A stretch of DNA of 22,122 bases, from positions 1 to 22,122 of the forward strand of contig JBJHBI010000066.1 of NCBI GenBank assembly GCA_050485405.1. The letters run 5' to 3'. The stretch is from Saliniramus sp050485405. Lineage in GTDB: Bacteria; Pseudomonadota; Alphaproteobacteria; Rhizobiales; Beijerinckiaceae. A program made the position numbers and the translations under genes. Of this stretch, positions 1 through 9,480 are shown in pieces (positions within the stretch are counted from its first letter, which is position 1; each line of letters opens with the position of its first letter). The notes below the pieces were generated by a model. The model saw only the letters and a program-made list of their open reading frames with translations, ran no database searches and had not been told where the DNA came from.

Positions 1-113
1 TGCGCGAGGTCGTCTACTTCAACGATCAGGAAGTCCATCCCTGGCCGCATGATCTCGGCCTGCCGAACTGGCGCGTCATGCGTGATCGCCCGATCTACCC
101 CGTCCGCCGCTGA
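1..113 (+). CDS. GH26-like glycoside hydrolase, C-terminal fragment (5' end outside window)
   Basis: The frame is open from base 3 to a TGA at 111-113 and encodes the last 36 residues of a protein. The peptide, with VVYFNDQEVHPWP and then LPNWRV, aligns closely with the C-terminus of the complete GH26-like protein encoded at 715-1710 (VVYFNDKEPHYWP, SPDWRV). It is therefore read as a paralogue of that hydrolase on the opposite strand. The catalytic part lies upstream of the window. Its stop codon overlaps the ribosome-binding site of the lipoprotein gene at 124, so the two are probably co-transcribed. The paralogy is seen directly; the function is inferred from the neighbour. Confidence 0.65.
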   Translation, partial: REVVYFNDQEVHPWPHDLGLPNWRVMRDRPIYPVRR

Positions 114-123
114 GGAGTATGTC

Positions 124-672
124 ATGGTTACGAAGCGTATGAAGACGATGGCCCTGCCCGCCGCTGCGGCTCTCGCAGTTCTGCTGCTGGCCGGGTGTCA
201 GGACAGGGGCCCCGGCTCCGTTCAGGGAACGAGCGAAGCCGCCCGCGCGGCAATGGCCGCAGAACCGCTCAGCATCCGTTCGATGCAGCGCATCTACGGC
301 AACCGGACCTGGATGTGGGATGACGGGGCGGGGTTCATGAATGCCCGCGACCGGACCTTCGTCGCCTGGACCGGAAGCGGCGAGAACGCCTCCTATGCCG
401 ACGGCAACTGGTTCATGACGCCGACCGGCAAGCTGTGTTTTCGCGCGAACTGGGCGTCGGTCAGTGGTGACGGCGTCGCTGCGACCTGTTTCGAGCACCG
501 CACGGACGGCGCCCGGATCTTCCAGCGCCGCCAGCCCGACGGCGAATGGTACGTCTTCGCCGACAGCCCGATCCAGCCCGATGACGAGATCAACAAGCTG
601 CGCCCGGGCGACGCGGTGTTCTCGCGCTACGAGCGGAACCGGGACGAGGTGGCACGTCGGCGCGGCGGCTGA
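124..672 (+). CDS. DUF995-like lipoprotein
   Basis: This encodes a 182-residue protein with a lysine/arginine-rich N-terminus, a hydrophobic stretch (residues 9-23) and a lipobox LAGC ending at Cys25, so it should be a lipid-anchored envelope protein. The mature part carries WMWDDGAGF, a YADGNWFMTPTGKLCF block and a RQPDGEWYVF block near the C-terminus. These resemble DUF995 proteins of Rhizobiales, whose biochemical role is not established. The ATG at 124 is chosen because GAGGAG lies 7 bases upstream and because the signal sequence starts there; the frame is open from an ATG at 49 but has no RBS or signal there. It sits between two GH26-like hydrolase genes and just before galE, which suggests a role in exopolysaccharide handling (inference). 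The lipoprotein call is firm; the family call is from memory of the pattern. Confidence 0.75.
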   Translation: MVTKRMKTMALPAAAALAVLLLAGCQDRGPGSVQGTSEAARAAMAAEPLSIRSMQRIYGNRTWMWDDGAGFMNARDRTFVAWTGSGENASYADGNWFMTPTGKLCFRANWASVSGDGVAATCFEHRTDGARIFQRRQPDGEWYVFADSPIQPDDEINKLRPGDAVFSRYERNRDEVARRRGG

Positions 673-714
673 AACCGCGCCGACGGCGAAGCATAGCGCA
701 TTCGACCGCAGGCA

Positions 715-1710
715 TCAGCGTGCGGCGAGACGCTGCAACGCCGATGCCTGTGCCGCCCGCCATTGCTCGGGCGTCACCCGCCAATCCGGCGATCCCAGAC
801 CGAAGGGCCAGTAATGGGGTTCCTTGTCGTTGAAATAGACCACGGCGCGCAGGCTGCGGAAACCGTCGGAACGCGCGAGCGTCTCGAACAGCGAACGCAG
901 CCAGTTCTCGCGATAGGCGCGGTCTCCGGACACGCCGAGTTCGGCGATGACGACGGGTTTGCCGAAACGCGCCGCCCGGTCGTATTTCTCGCGGAAGGTC
1001 GCGGCGAAATCCCGCGCGCCGCCATGAAAGCGCTGGTCGTAGCTCTGCAATCCCCACAGGGAGATGCCGACGAAATCGACATGGGCGGCGCCGGGATAGT
1101 AGGAGCCCATGTTGCGTTCGCCGATCGGGCTCCAGACGTAACGCGCTTCCGGAGCGAGCCTGCGGCACTGGTCGACGAAATGCCGGTAGGCCGCCTGATA
1201 GCCGCGCGCATCCTGGCGGGCCCAGGGGTATCGCCCGGTCGGATTCTCCATCTCGTGGCCCCAGCGCACGAGGACACGCCCCCCGAAATCACCGAGCATG
1301 CCGCAGATCGTGGTGATCTCCTGCTGGAACCCGCCGCGCAGGATGTCCTGAAACAGCCTCTCGCCCCCGTCGCGCCAGTTGGCGGCGCGGGTATAGGGCT
1401 CGACGGTCACCATCATGATGCGCCCGCGTGCGCGCGCCTGATCGAGGCGCCGGCGGAAATCGCGCTGATCGAGAGCCTGCCAGAAGACGAAGATATGCTC
1501 GATCGCCGGCTCGCGCGAACCGCCGAAGCGGCCATGCGGGTCGTAGACGCCGAAGGCGACGTGATCGAGAGGCGAGGCCGTGGCGGAGCCGTGGCCCGCC
1601 ACCGGCATTGCAAAGGGCGCAAGCATCGCGATCAATCCTGCGAACAGAAGACGCGCCATGAGAACTGCGAGCCCCATGCGTTGTGCGCACGGGCGGACGA
1701 AACGGGTCAT
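715..1710 (-). CDS. Secreted GH26-like glycoside hydrolase
   Basis: This is a 331-residue protein with an N-terminal hydrophobic segment (about residues 13-38) that looks like a signal peptide or anchor, followed by a TIM-barrel-like enzyme. RWGHEMEN (residues 149-156) matches the acid/base region of glycoside hydrolase family 26, where an HE pair is catalytic (His152-Glu153). VVIAELG (residues 253-259) supplies the likely nucleophile Glu257. GH26 enzymes cleave beta-mannans or related beta-glycans; the substrate here cannot be told. The start at 1710 is preferred over the longer frame (1731) because AAGGTGG lies 5 bases upstream. It is convergent with the lipoprotein gene and divergent from galE, and it is paralogous to the fragment at 1-113. 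A role in trimming exopolysaccharide is inferred from context. Confidence 0.75.
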   Translation of the reverse strand: MTRFVRPCAQRMGLAVLMARLLFAGLIAMLAPFAMPVAGHGSATASPLDHVAFGVYDPHGRFGGSREPAIEHIFVFWQALDQRDFRRRLDQARARGRIMMVTVEPYTRAANWRDGGERLFQDILRGGFQQEITTICGMLGDFGGRVLVRWGHEMENPTGRYPWARQDARGYQAAYRHFVDQCRRLAPEARYVWSPIGERNMGSYYPGAAHVDFVGISLWGLQSYDQRFHGGARDFAATFREKYDRAARFGKPVVIAELGVSGDRAYRENWLRSLFETLARSDGFRSLRAVVYFNDKEPHYWPFGLGSPDWRVTPEQWRAAQASALQRLAAR

Positions 1711-1798
1711 CGAGCCACCTTCATCTGTCACCGACCGGTGATAGCTTCCACAAGGTTAGAGCACGAATACTGGCATCCAAGTCTGAAGAAAGTGAAAA

Positions 1799-1827
1799 TT
1801 CCGGAGGGTGATGTTTATCCACCGGAA
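1799..1827. promoter_or_regulatory. Inverted repeat in the hydrolase/galE divergent intergenic region
   Basis: TTCCGG (1799-1804) and CCGGAA (1822-1827) form a perfect 6-bp inverted repeat with a 17-base spacer. It lies about 50 bases before galE and 90 before the divergent hydrolase gene. The position suits an operator for a regulator controlling both genes, but six bases can arise by chance and no known site was recognised. Confidence 0.25.
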
Positions 1828-1877
1828 AGTCGTGCATCGAAACGGCACAGTCACAATCATGAATATATGGGGAAAAC

Positions 1878-2861
1878 ATGAGTACCGTCCTCGTCACCGG
1901 TGGTGCCGGCTATATCGGCGCGCAGACCTGCAAGGCGCTCGCGAGCGCGGGTTACCGCCCGATCGTCTACGACAATCTCGTTTCCGGTCATCGCGCCGCC
2001 GTGCGTTGGGGGCCTTTCGTTCACGGCGACATCAACGACCGCACCGGCCTCGATGCGGCGATCCGCCGATATCGCCCGCAGGCCGCGATCCATTTCGCGG
2101 CCCATGCCTATGTCGGCGAATCCATCGCCGATCCCGGCAAGTATTACCGCAACAATCTCGCCGGCTCGCTGACGCTGCTCGAGGCCCTGCGGGACGCAGG
2201 CGTGGACAAGATCGTCCTCTCGAGCACCTGCGCGGTCTATGGCGAGCCCGCGCAGCTTCCGATCACCGAGAGCACCCCCACGCGCCCGATCAACCCCTAC
2301 GGCATGTCGAAACTGATGGTCGAGCAGATGCTCGCCGATTTCGAGCGCGCCCACGGCCTGCGCTGGCTCGCCCTGCGTTATTTCAACGCCGCCGGCGACG
2401 ATTTCGACGGCGAGATCGGCGAGGATCACGATCCGGAGACCCGCCTCGTGCCGCTTACCCTCGAAGCCGCCACGGGCGGACCGCCGCTGACGGTGTTCGG
2501 GACCGATTATCCCACCCCCGACGGTACCTGCATCCGCGACTACATCCATGTGGCCGATCTCGCAGATGCGCATCTGCGCGCCCTCGCCGCCCTCGATTCC
2601 GGGATCGCCTCCCAGCCGATCAATCTCGGAGCGGGTCGCGGCATCTCCGTGCGCGAGATCATCGCAATGGTCGAAGCCGTGACGGGCCGCCCGGTCGATG
2701 CGACCTACGGCCAGCGCCGCCCCGGGGATCCGCCCGAACTCGTCGCGGATGCGGGGCGCGCACGAATGCTGCTCGGCTGGAGCGCGCGCTTCAGCGATCC
2801 CTTGCGGATCGTCGAGAGCGCCTGGGCCTGGCATTGCCGCAAGAGCGAGCGGATCAGTTGA
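1878..2861 (+). CDS. galE: UDP-glucose 4-epimerase
   Basis: GalE interconverts UDP-glucose and UDP-galactose in the cytoplasm using tightly bound NAD, feeding galactose into exopolysaccharide or LPS. The 327-residue protein is of normal length. It shows the Rossmann motif GGAGYIG (residues 8-14, GxxGxxG), the SST catalytic serine/threonine region (115-117, followed by CAVYGEP), and the YxxxK pair Tyr141/Lys145 in NPYGMSK. RYFNAAG and CIRDYIHVADLADAH further down are typical of the family. The ATG at 1878 follows a GGGGAA stretch, and the Rossmann fold begins directly after it. The 3' end overlaps the convergent small secreted-protein gene by 8 bases. Neighbouring hydrolase and lipoprotein genes suggest a polysaccharide locus. 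Confidence 0.95.
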   Translation: MSTVLVTGGAGYIGAQTCKALASAGYRPIVYDNLVSGHRAAVRWGPFVHGDINDRTGLDAAIRRYRPQAAIHFAAHAYVGESIADPGKYYRNNLAGSLTLLEALRDAGVDKIVLSSTCAVYGEPAQLPITESTPTRPINPYGMSKLMVEQMLADFERAHGLRWLALRYFNAAGDDFDGEIGEDHDPETRLVPLTLEAATGGPPLTVFGTDYPTPDGTCIRDYIHVADLADAHLRALAALDSGIASQPINLGAGRGISVREIIAMVEAVTGRPVDATYGQRRPGDPPELVADAGRARMLLGWSARFSDPLRIVESAWAWHCRKSERIS

Positions 2862-3189
2862 GTGCGGAATTCGTGCTGCCGCGCAGATAGCAGGTCGCGG
2901 TACGGCCGAACCCGCTCGGCGTGCAGACATAAGGTGCGCGGCCGAGCGGTCGACGCCCGATCCCGAAGCGGGAGCGCACGCCCTCACGCGGCGCGGTCTC
3001 GCCCCGCGCGTGGTTGGCACGCTCCTGGCCATGCATCTGCAAGGCCGTGTTCCACTCGCTCGCCTGCGCCGGCTGGGCGGCGAGGAGGCCGGCTCCGAGG
3101 AGGCCGGCGCAAGAAACGGCGGTGATGGCGATGGCTGATGAACGCAGATGACGCATGACGCGACGGACGCTGTGAAACTGAACGGGCAT
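2854..3189 (-). CDS. Small secreted protein, function unknown
   Basis: This encodes 111 residues. Residues 1-43 form a basic then strongly hydrophobic signal peptide (ITAVSCAGLLGAGLLAAQ) ending in AQA, with probable cleavage before Ser44. The mature part of about 68 residues is basic, rich in Arg and Gly, and has two cysteines, Cys89 and Cys100, in YVCTPSGFGRTATCYL, which could form a disulfide in the periplasm. I do not recognise a named family. The start at 3189 is chosen because GGAGAGG lies about 10 bases upstream; an internal Met12 has no RBS. The gene is convergent with galE and overlaps its last 8 bases. The signal peptide and absence of rare codons argue that it is real. Confidence 0.7.
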   Translation of the reverse strand: MPVQFHSVRRVMRHLRSSAIAITAVSCAGLLGAGLLAAQPAQASEWNTALQMHGQERANHARGETAPREGVRSRFGIGRRPLGRAPYVCTPSGFGRTATCYLRGSTNSALN

Positions 3190-3625
3190 GCTGAAGGTTC
3201 CTCTCCGTAAACTACGGCACAAATACGACCCGGACCTCGCAGCAGGAACAACCGCCCCCGGCATTCCAACCGTGCCCGACAGTCATGACCAGACCACCGT
3301 CACGGAGAGTGAGCCCTGAATTTCTTAACGAAGGATTTAACCATCGACAAGACACAAATATTGCAGCCTTCTGATCGCATGAAATCACGACCGCCGATGG
3401 CGATATCGGCGCGAATACGCGCGCGACAACGTCAGCAAATCGATATCGACGCTCCGACGCTGGCCCTCATCGATGGGTCCATCGCCGCAAATCCATCGCT
3501 GCAAGGAAGCGTCTGCGCCGGGCGCCGAAACGATGCATCTCGAAATTGATCTTCGCGCGAATTTGGCTTACACGATAGCGCGCGATTCGGGACGCGCGTG
3601 GTCGCAGGCCATGACGATGTCCCCT
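3190..3625. other. Intergenic region without a convincing gene
   Basis: This stretch separates the secreted-protein gene (minus) from tRNA-Gly (plus). It is less GC-rich around 3310-3370 and must hold the promoters of both flanking transcripts. A pair of TTAA half-sites at 3320-3340 has an 8-base spacer, one too many for a standard CtrA box. Short open frames here have no RBS or recognisable product. Confidence 0.5.
3546..3574 (+). promoter_or_regulatory. Possible sigma-70 promoter for tRNA-Gly
   Basis: TTGATC (3546-3551), a 17-base spacer and TACACG (3569-3574) form a moderate match to a housekeeping promoter. The predicted start, near 3581, would leave a 5' leader of about 45 bases before the tRNA. 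The match is not strong enough to exclude chance. Confidence 0.35.
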
Positions 3626-3699
3626 GCGGGTGTAGCTCAATGGTAGAGCAACAGCCTTCCAAGCTGATGACGGGGGTTCGATTCCCCTCACCCGCTCCA
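3626..3699 (+). tRNA. tRNA-Gly (anticodon TCC)
   Basis: The acceptor arms GCGGGTG (3626-3632) and CACCCGC (3689-3695) pair perfectly, followed by discriminator T and an encoded CCA (3697-3699). The D arm reads GCTCAATGGTAGAGC. The anticodon loop CTTCCAA places TCC at 3658-3660, and the T arm contains GGTTCGATTCC. The 74-base length is normal. This tRNA reads GGA and GGG glycine codons. It lies 237 bases before ftsH. Confidence 0.97.
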
Positions 3700-3838
3700 G
3701 TTCGCGCCTCACATGGATCGACGAGAGCAGCGTTCGCCCGCGAGACGACGCGCGTCGCATGAGCGGGCGCGGCGGCGCCGGCGGCGGGCATGTTGCCGCA
3801 GCCGCGCCGCATTTGCCGTTCAAAGCCTTGAGCGTCAC

Positions 3839-3867
3839 TTGGCAATCGGCTTTCCGATGCCTAAGTT
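3839..3867 (+). promoter_or_regulatory. Probable sigma-70 promoter for ftsH
   Basis: TTGGCA (3839-3844), a 17-base spacer and TAAGTT (3862-3867) resemble a housekeeping promoter. The start point would be near 3874, giving a leader of about 60 bases before the ftsH ATG at 3937. No heat-shock (sigma-32) consensus was recognised, although ftsH is heat-inducible in many bacteria. Confidence 0.4.
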
Positions 3868-3936
3868 ACGGCGTGATGGGTAGTGTGCGCGCGGGGCGTC
3901 CTGCCATTCCAGCAAATCGGCGTCGAACGGATCGAG

Positions 3937-5871
<1,935 letters not shown>

Positions 5872-5894
5872 CGCGTGCCTCACGCGCCGATCGC

Positions 5895-5927
5895 GACGCC
5901 CGCCCTCACCGGCGGGCGTCTTCGTTT
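5895..5927 (+). terminator. Rho-independent terminator after ftsH
   Basis: A perfect 10-bp stem, GACGCCCGCC (5895-5904) with GGCGGGCGTC (5911-5920), and a 6-base loop are followed by TTCGTTT. It starts 23 bases after the ftsH stop codon, so glmM probably needs its own promoter. Confidence 0.85.
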
Positions 5928-5987
5928 ACGCTCATGCAGGTGTTTGGGGCGTAACATCCCGACAGACAAAGTGATCAGCCCCGCGGC

Positions 5988-6016
5988 TTGACGCTGCCGG
6001 GGGCGCGAGGTAGCTG
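5988..6016 (+). promoter_or_regulatory. Possible glmM promoter
   Basis: TTGACG (5988-5993) and TAGCTG (6011-6016) are separated by 17 bases. The -35 is good and the -10 weak. It lies after the ftsH terminator and 72 bases before the preferred glmM start, which is where a promoter is needed. Confidence 0.35.
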
Positions 6017-6088
6017 CAAACCGCCCGCAAATGCGGCGACGCGGCTTCCATGAATGCGAGCGGGCAGACCACCGGGGGGTATTCGACC

Positions 6089-7429
6089 GTGCGACAATAT
6101 TTCGGAACCGACGGCATTCGCGGACGTGCGAACGTCACGATCACACCGGAACTCGCCCTGCGTGTCGGCCAGGCCGCGGGTCTCGTCTTCAACCGGGGCG
6201 ATTACCGCCACCGCGTGGTGATCGGCAAGGATACCCGGCTTTCCGGCTACATGATCGAGAATGCCCTCGTGGCCGGTTTCACCTCGGTCGGGATGGACAC
6301 GCTGCTGCTCGGCCCGATGCCGACCCCGGCCGTCGCCATGCTCACGCGCTCGATGCGCGCCGATCTCGGCGTGATGATCTCCGCCTCGCACAATCCCTTC
6401 GAAGACAACGGCATCAAGCTGTTCGGGCCCGACGGTTTCAAGCTTTCGGATACCACCGAGAAGCGCATCGAGAAACTGATCAACGCCGATCTCGCCCGCC
6501 GCCTCGCCACCGCGTCACAGCTCGGACGGGCCAAGCGCGTCGAGGGCGTACAGGCGCGCTATGTCGAGTTCGCCAAGCGCACCCTGCCGCGTGGGCTTGA
6601 TCTCGACGGGCTGCGCATCGTCGTCGATTGCGCCAACGGCGCCGCCTACAAGGTCGCACCGGATGCGCTGTGGGAGCTCGGGGCCGAGGTCTTCGCCATC
6701 GGTGTCGAGCCTGACGGCATGAACATCAACCGCGAGGTCGGCTCGACCGCGCCCGAAGCACTCCAGGCCAAGGTTCGCGAATTGCGCGCCGATATCGGCA
6801 TCGCCCTCGATGGCGACGCGGATCGGGTGATCATCGTGGACGAGAAGGGCCAGCTGGTCGACGGAGACCAGCTCATGGCTGCGATCGCGCGCAGCTGGCG
6901 CGAGGACGAGCGGCTGGCAAAACCCGGCATCGTCGCGACGATCATGTCCAATCTCGGCCTCGAGCGCTACCTCGCCGGGCTCGGCCTCGAGACGATCCGC
7001 ACCGCCGTCGGGGACCGTTACGTGCTCGAACACATGCGCGCCCACGGCTACAACCTCGGTGGCGAGCAATCCGGCCACATCATCATGTCGGATTACGCCA
7101 CGACGGGTGACGGCCTCGTGGCAGCGCTGCAATTGCTGAGCGTGGTCAAGCGCCGGGACAAGCCGGTCTCGGAGATCTGCCACAGCTTCGATCCGCTGCC
7201 GCAGATCCTCAAGAACGTGCGCTATGCGGGCGGCGATCCGCTGAGCGACGAGCGCGTCAACGGCGCCATCGAGGCGGGGCGCAAGAGCCTCGACGGGAAT
7301 GGTCGTCTGGTGATTCGCCCTTCCGGCACCGAACCCGTGATTCGCGTGATGGGCGAAGGCGACGATGCCGATCTCGTCGGGCGCGTCGTCGACGACATCG
7401 TCGGCGTGATCAGCCGGGTCGCGGCCTGA
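6089..7429 (+). CDS. glmM: Phosphoglucosamine mutase
   Basis: GlmM converts glucosamine-6-phosphate to glucosamine-1-phosphate, the step leading to UDP-GlcNAc for peptidoglycan and lipid A. From the GTG at 6089 the protein has 446 residues, close to E. coli GlmM. It shows QYFGTDGIRG at the N-terminus, the phosphoserine loop ISASHNPFEDNGIK with Ser100, the metal site DGDADR (241-246), and the C-terminal phosphate-binding loop RPSGTEPVIRV. The GTG start is preferred because the family begins within a few residues of YFGTDGIRG and a GGGGGGT stretch lies about 10 bases upstream. The in-frame ATG at 6050 would add 13 residues (MNASGQTTGGYST) and has no clear RBS, but cannot be excluded. Confidence 0.96.
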   Translation: MRQYFGTDGIRGRANVTITPELALRVGQAAGLVFNRGDYRHRVVIGKDTRLSGYMIENALVAGFTSVGMDTLLLGPMPTPAVAMLTRSMRADLGVMISASHNPFEDNGIKLFGPDGFKLSDTTEKRIEKLINADLARRLATASQLGRAKRVEGVQARYVEFAKRTLPRGLDLDGLRIVVDCANGAAYKVAPDALWELGAEVFAIGVEPDGMNINREVGSTAPEALQAKVRELRADIGIALDGDADRVIIVDEKGQLVDGDQLMAAIARSWREDERLAKPGIVATIMSNLGLERYLAGLGLETIRTAVGDRYVLEHMRAHGYNLGGEQSGHIIMSDYATTGDGLVAALQLLSVVKRRDKPVSEICHSFDPLPQILKNVRYAGGDPLSDERVNGAIEAGRKSLDGNGRLVIRPSGTEPVIRVMGEGDDADLVGRVVDDIVGVISRVAA

Positions 7430-7519
7430 AAATCCATAAAACGCAACATGTTAGGCTTTCCCCCTCGCGAGACCGCGCCTGCGCGAAGCCGCGTGGAAGA
7501 AAGTATTAGGGCTAACAAT

Positions 7520-7541
7520 TAACTTTAAGCTGTATTTAACA
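7520..7541 (+). promoter_or_regulatory. CtrA-like box upstream of the first OMP gene
   Basis: TTAA (7520-7523), CT, TTAA (7526-7529), seven bases, then TTAAC (7537-7541). The last two half-sites match the alphaproteobacterial CtrA consensus TTAA-N7-TTAAC. The site ends 81 bases before the gene start. The same arrangement recurs at 8615 and, partly, at 9481, which makes chance unlikely. Confidence 0.6.
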
Positions 7542-7622
7542 AATCTCGCCCATTCTTCAGCAGGTCTCATGACGCGTGCACTTCATGAAGCGCGCGTCGA
7601 TGCTCGAAGAGGACAGTCAGTC

Positions 7623-8510
7623 ATGCGAGAAGTTCGGCTTTCAGCCTTCGCCGGAACAGCCCTTGCCGGGATCGCGCTAGCCGGCGCAACCCTGCTCGCG
7701 GGCACGACCGCCACCCGAGCGGCCGACCTGCCGCTCCCTCCACCGGTCTACGAACCCGCCCCGCCCCCCGTCGCCATCGGCGGAGGCTGGTACCTGCGCG
7801 GGGATGTCGGTGTGACAAACCAGCAGTTGAAAAGCCTGACGCAGAGAGAATTCGACGAGCGCGATCGTGAGGAGGGCAACACGATCAATTTTCTCAAGAG
7901 CAAGTTCCGCCCGGCCGCGACCGTTGGAGTGGGCGTCGGCTACCAGGTCAACAATTGGTTTCGCACAGATATAACCGGTGAATACCGGACGTCATCGCGA
8001 TATTCGGGTCACGAGCGCGTCACCGGCCCGGACGGAAGCCTGACGTCCGAAAATTTCTTCCGGGCGCGCAAGACCGAATGGGTCGGTCTGGTCAATGCCT
8101 ATCTCGATCTCGGTACATGGGGCGGGTTTACGCCGTATATCGGCGCCGGCATCGGCATCGCGAATGTGAGAATCTCCGGTTTCACCGATACCAATCCCAA
8201 CGGCACCATCGCGCGCGCGCCATCGGGATCGCGAAACAATTTCGCCTGGGCGCTGCATACCGGCTTCGCCTACCAGTTCACCGACGCGATGTCTCTCGAT
8301 GTCGGCTATCGCTATCTGAACATGGGTCGTGGACAGACCGGAGGGCCGCCGCGCGCCATTACGCCGAACGCCCCTCCTCCGATCACGGTATCTCCTTGGA
8401 AGTTCAACCGGATCGACTCGCACGATGTCCGTGTCGGTTTGCGCTGGATGCTCGACGCGCCTGCCCCGGCCCCCGTCTATTGGGACGAGCCGGCCATCCG
8501 CAAGCACTGA
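7623..8510 (+). CDS. Outer-membrane beta-barrel protein, Omp25/Omp31 type (first of three)
   Basis: This encodes 295 residues. The signal peptide (1 to about 33) is long, Ala/Gly-rich, and ends ATRA before ADLPLP. A proline-rich linker (36-49) follows, then WYLRGDVG (56-63), the start of the barrel seen in Omp25/Omp31-like porins of Rhizobiales. Alternating strands with TPYIGAGIGIANV and SLDVGYRYLNMG follow, and the last strand is DVRVGLRWML. An 18-residue Pro-rich tail (ending IRKH) extends past that strand, which is unusual since barrel proteins usually end at it. The ATG at 7623 is chosen because GAAGAGGA lies about 10 bases upstream and the signal begins there; the in-frame ATG at 7569 lacks this. 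Function is structural or porin-like; the substrate is unknown. Confidence 0.88.
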   Translation: MREVRLSAFAGTALAGIALAGATLLAGTTATRAADLPLPPPVYEPAPPPVAIGGGWYLRGDVGVTNQQLKSLTQREFDERDREEGNTINFLKSKFRPAATVGVGVGYQVNNWFRTDITGEYRTSSRYSGHERVTGPDGSLTSENFFRARKTEWVGLVNAYLDLGTWGGFTPYIGAGIGIANVRISGFTDTNPNGTIARAPSGSRNNFAWALHTGFAYQFTDAMSLDVGYRYLNMGRGQTGGPPRAITPNAPPPITVSPWKFNRIDSHDVRVGLRWMLDAPAPAPVYWDEPAIRKH

Positions 8511-8536
8511 CGGCCAGCGAACAATCGATCAGCGAG

Positions 8537-8565
8537 AACGGCGCCCCGGTGGCGCCGTTTTTCGT
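8537..8565 (+). terminator. Rho-independent terminator after the first OMP gene
   Basis: A perfect 9-bp stem AACGGCGCC (8537-8545) with GGCGCCGTT (8551-8559), a 5-base loop and a T-rich tail. It isolates the first barrel gene from the second, which has its own TTAA box. Confidence 0.85.
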
Positions 8566-8614
8566 TTCGGGCATGCCGTTTTCGACCTGGCACATCCCGG
8601 ATTGCAATTTTTTG

Positions 8615-8636
8615 TTAAGCTTAATCATCACTTAAC
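8615..8636 (+). promoter_or_regulatory. CtrA-like box upstream of the second OMP gene
   Basis: TTAA (8615-8618), GC, TTAA (8621-8624), seven bases, TTAAC (8632-8636). Spacing is identical to the site at 7520-7541. It ends 77 bases before the start codon, against 81 bases for the first gene. Confidence 0.6.
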
Positions 8637-8713
8637 GATCGCCGCGCATAGTCGTCCCCAGCAAACGCGCAGACAGCGCAAAACGATTCGTCGTCACAGC
8701 CGAGGACTTCGAC

Positions 8714-9451
8714 ATGTCGAGGGTATTGCCCATCGCGGCGGCCATCATGGTCGGTTTCACCGCCAATTTCGCACATGCAGCCGACCTGCTTCCGCCGCTG
8801 CCCGATCTCGACAAGCCGTTGATCGGAGACCGCCCGCTCGGGACCGGCTGGTACCTGCGCGGCGATGTCGGCATCGGCTCGACCAAGATCGGCTCCGCCG
8901 TAAGCGAGGACGCACCGGGAACGCGCGATCATACGAACCGGCGCATGGGTTCGGCGATGAGCCTCGGCGCAGGCGCGGGCTACCAGTTCAACTCCTGGCT
9001 ACGTGCCGATGTCACCATCGACCATCGGTTCGACGCCCGCTATCGCGGTCGGACCCGGGATGGCGGCGCGGACTGGCACCATCAGGGACAGCTCTCGGCC
9101 ACGACCGTGCTCGCGAACGCCTATCTCGATCTTGGCACCTGGTATGCCTTTACGCCCTATATCGGCGCTGGCCTCGGCTTCTCTTCCAAGCGTCTCAACC
9201 AGTACGAGATCACGTCCGGTGGCGCGACCGTCGCCACGCTCCCGGGCCGCAACCGTAACGACTTCGCCTGGGCGTTGATGGCGGGCGTAGCGATCGATAC
9301 CGGGGCCAATACCAGCCTCGATCTCGGCTATCGCTATCTCAACCTGCACAATGCAGGCACCGCCGCCACCGCGGGCCACGGCAGCGTCTCCTTGCGCAAG
9401 ATCGAATCCCACGAGTTCCGGGCTGGCCTCAGATGGCAGTTCGGCAACTGA
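8714..9451 (+). CDS. Outer-membrane beta-barrel protein, Omp25/Omp31 type (second of three)
   Basis: This encodes 245 residues. The signal peptide (1-22) ends AHA before ADLLPPLP. GTGWYLRGDVGIG opens the barrel and matches the first OMP gene. Shared internal landmarks are AYLDLGTWYAFTPYIGAGLG, NDFAWALMAG and LDLGYRYLNL, and the final strand is EFRAGLRWQF followed by GN. It is a shorter paralogue of the first gene, without the long Pro-rich linker and tail. The ATG at 8714 follows GAGGAC by about 7 bases. An upstream terminator and its own TTAA box suggest independent transcription. Confidence 0.88.
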   Translation: MSRVLPIAAAIMVGFTANFAHAADLLPPLPDLDKPLIGDRPLGTGWYLRGDVGIGSTKIGSAVSEDAPGTRDHTNRRMGSAMSLGAGAGYQFNSWLRADVTIDHRFDARYRGRTRDGGADWHHQGQLSATTVLANAYLDLGTWYAFTPYIGAGLGFSSKRLNQYEITSGGATVATLPGRNRNDFAWALMAGVAIDTGANTSLDLGYRYLNLHNAGTAATAGHGSVSLRKIESHEFRAGLRWQFGN

Positions 9452-9480
9452 GGCAATCAGTGGATGCCGCTAAGACAATA

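Noticed and set aside
763..1881. 372-codon open frame on the plus strand
   Set aside because: It is antisense to the GH26-like gene, which has a signal peptide, RBS and catalytic motifs. The antisense frame is open only because of high GC content and matches no family.
1857..3269. 470-codon open frame on the minus strand
   Set aside because: It runs antisense through galE; the product is low-complexity with no recognisable domain.
3320..3340. TTAA...TTAAC pair upstream of the small secreted gene as a CtrA box
   Set aside because: The spacer is 8 bases rather than 7, and the site is more than 130 bases from the gene start.
3361..3549. 62-codon open frame before tRNA-Gly
   Set aside because: No convincing RBS and no recognisable product; it is likely chance in an intergenic region.
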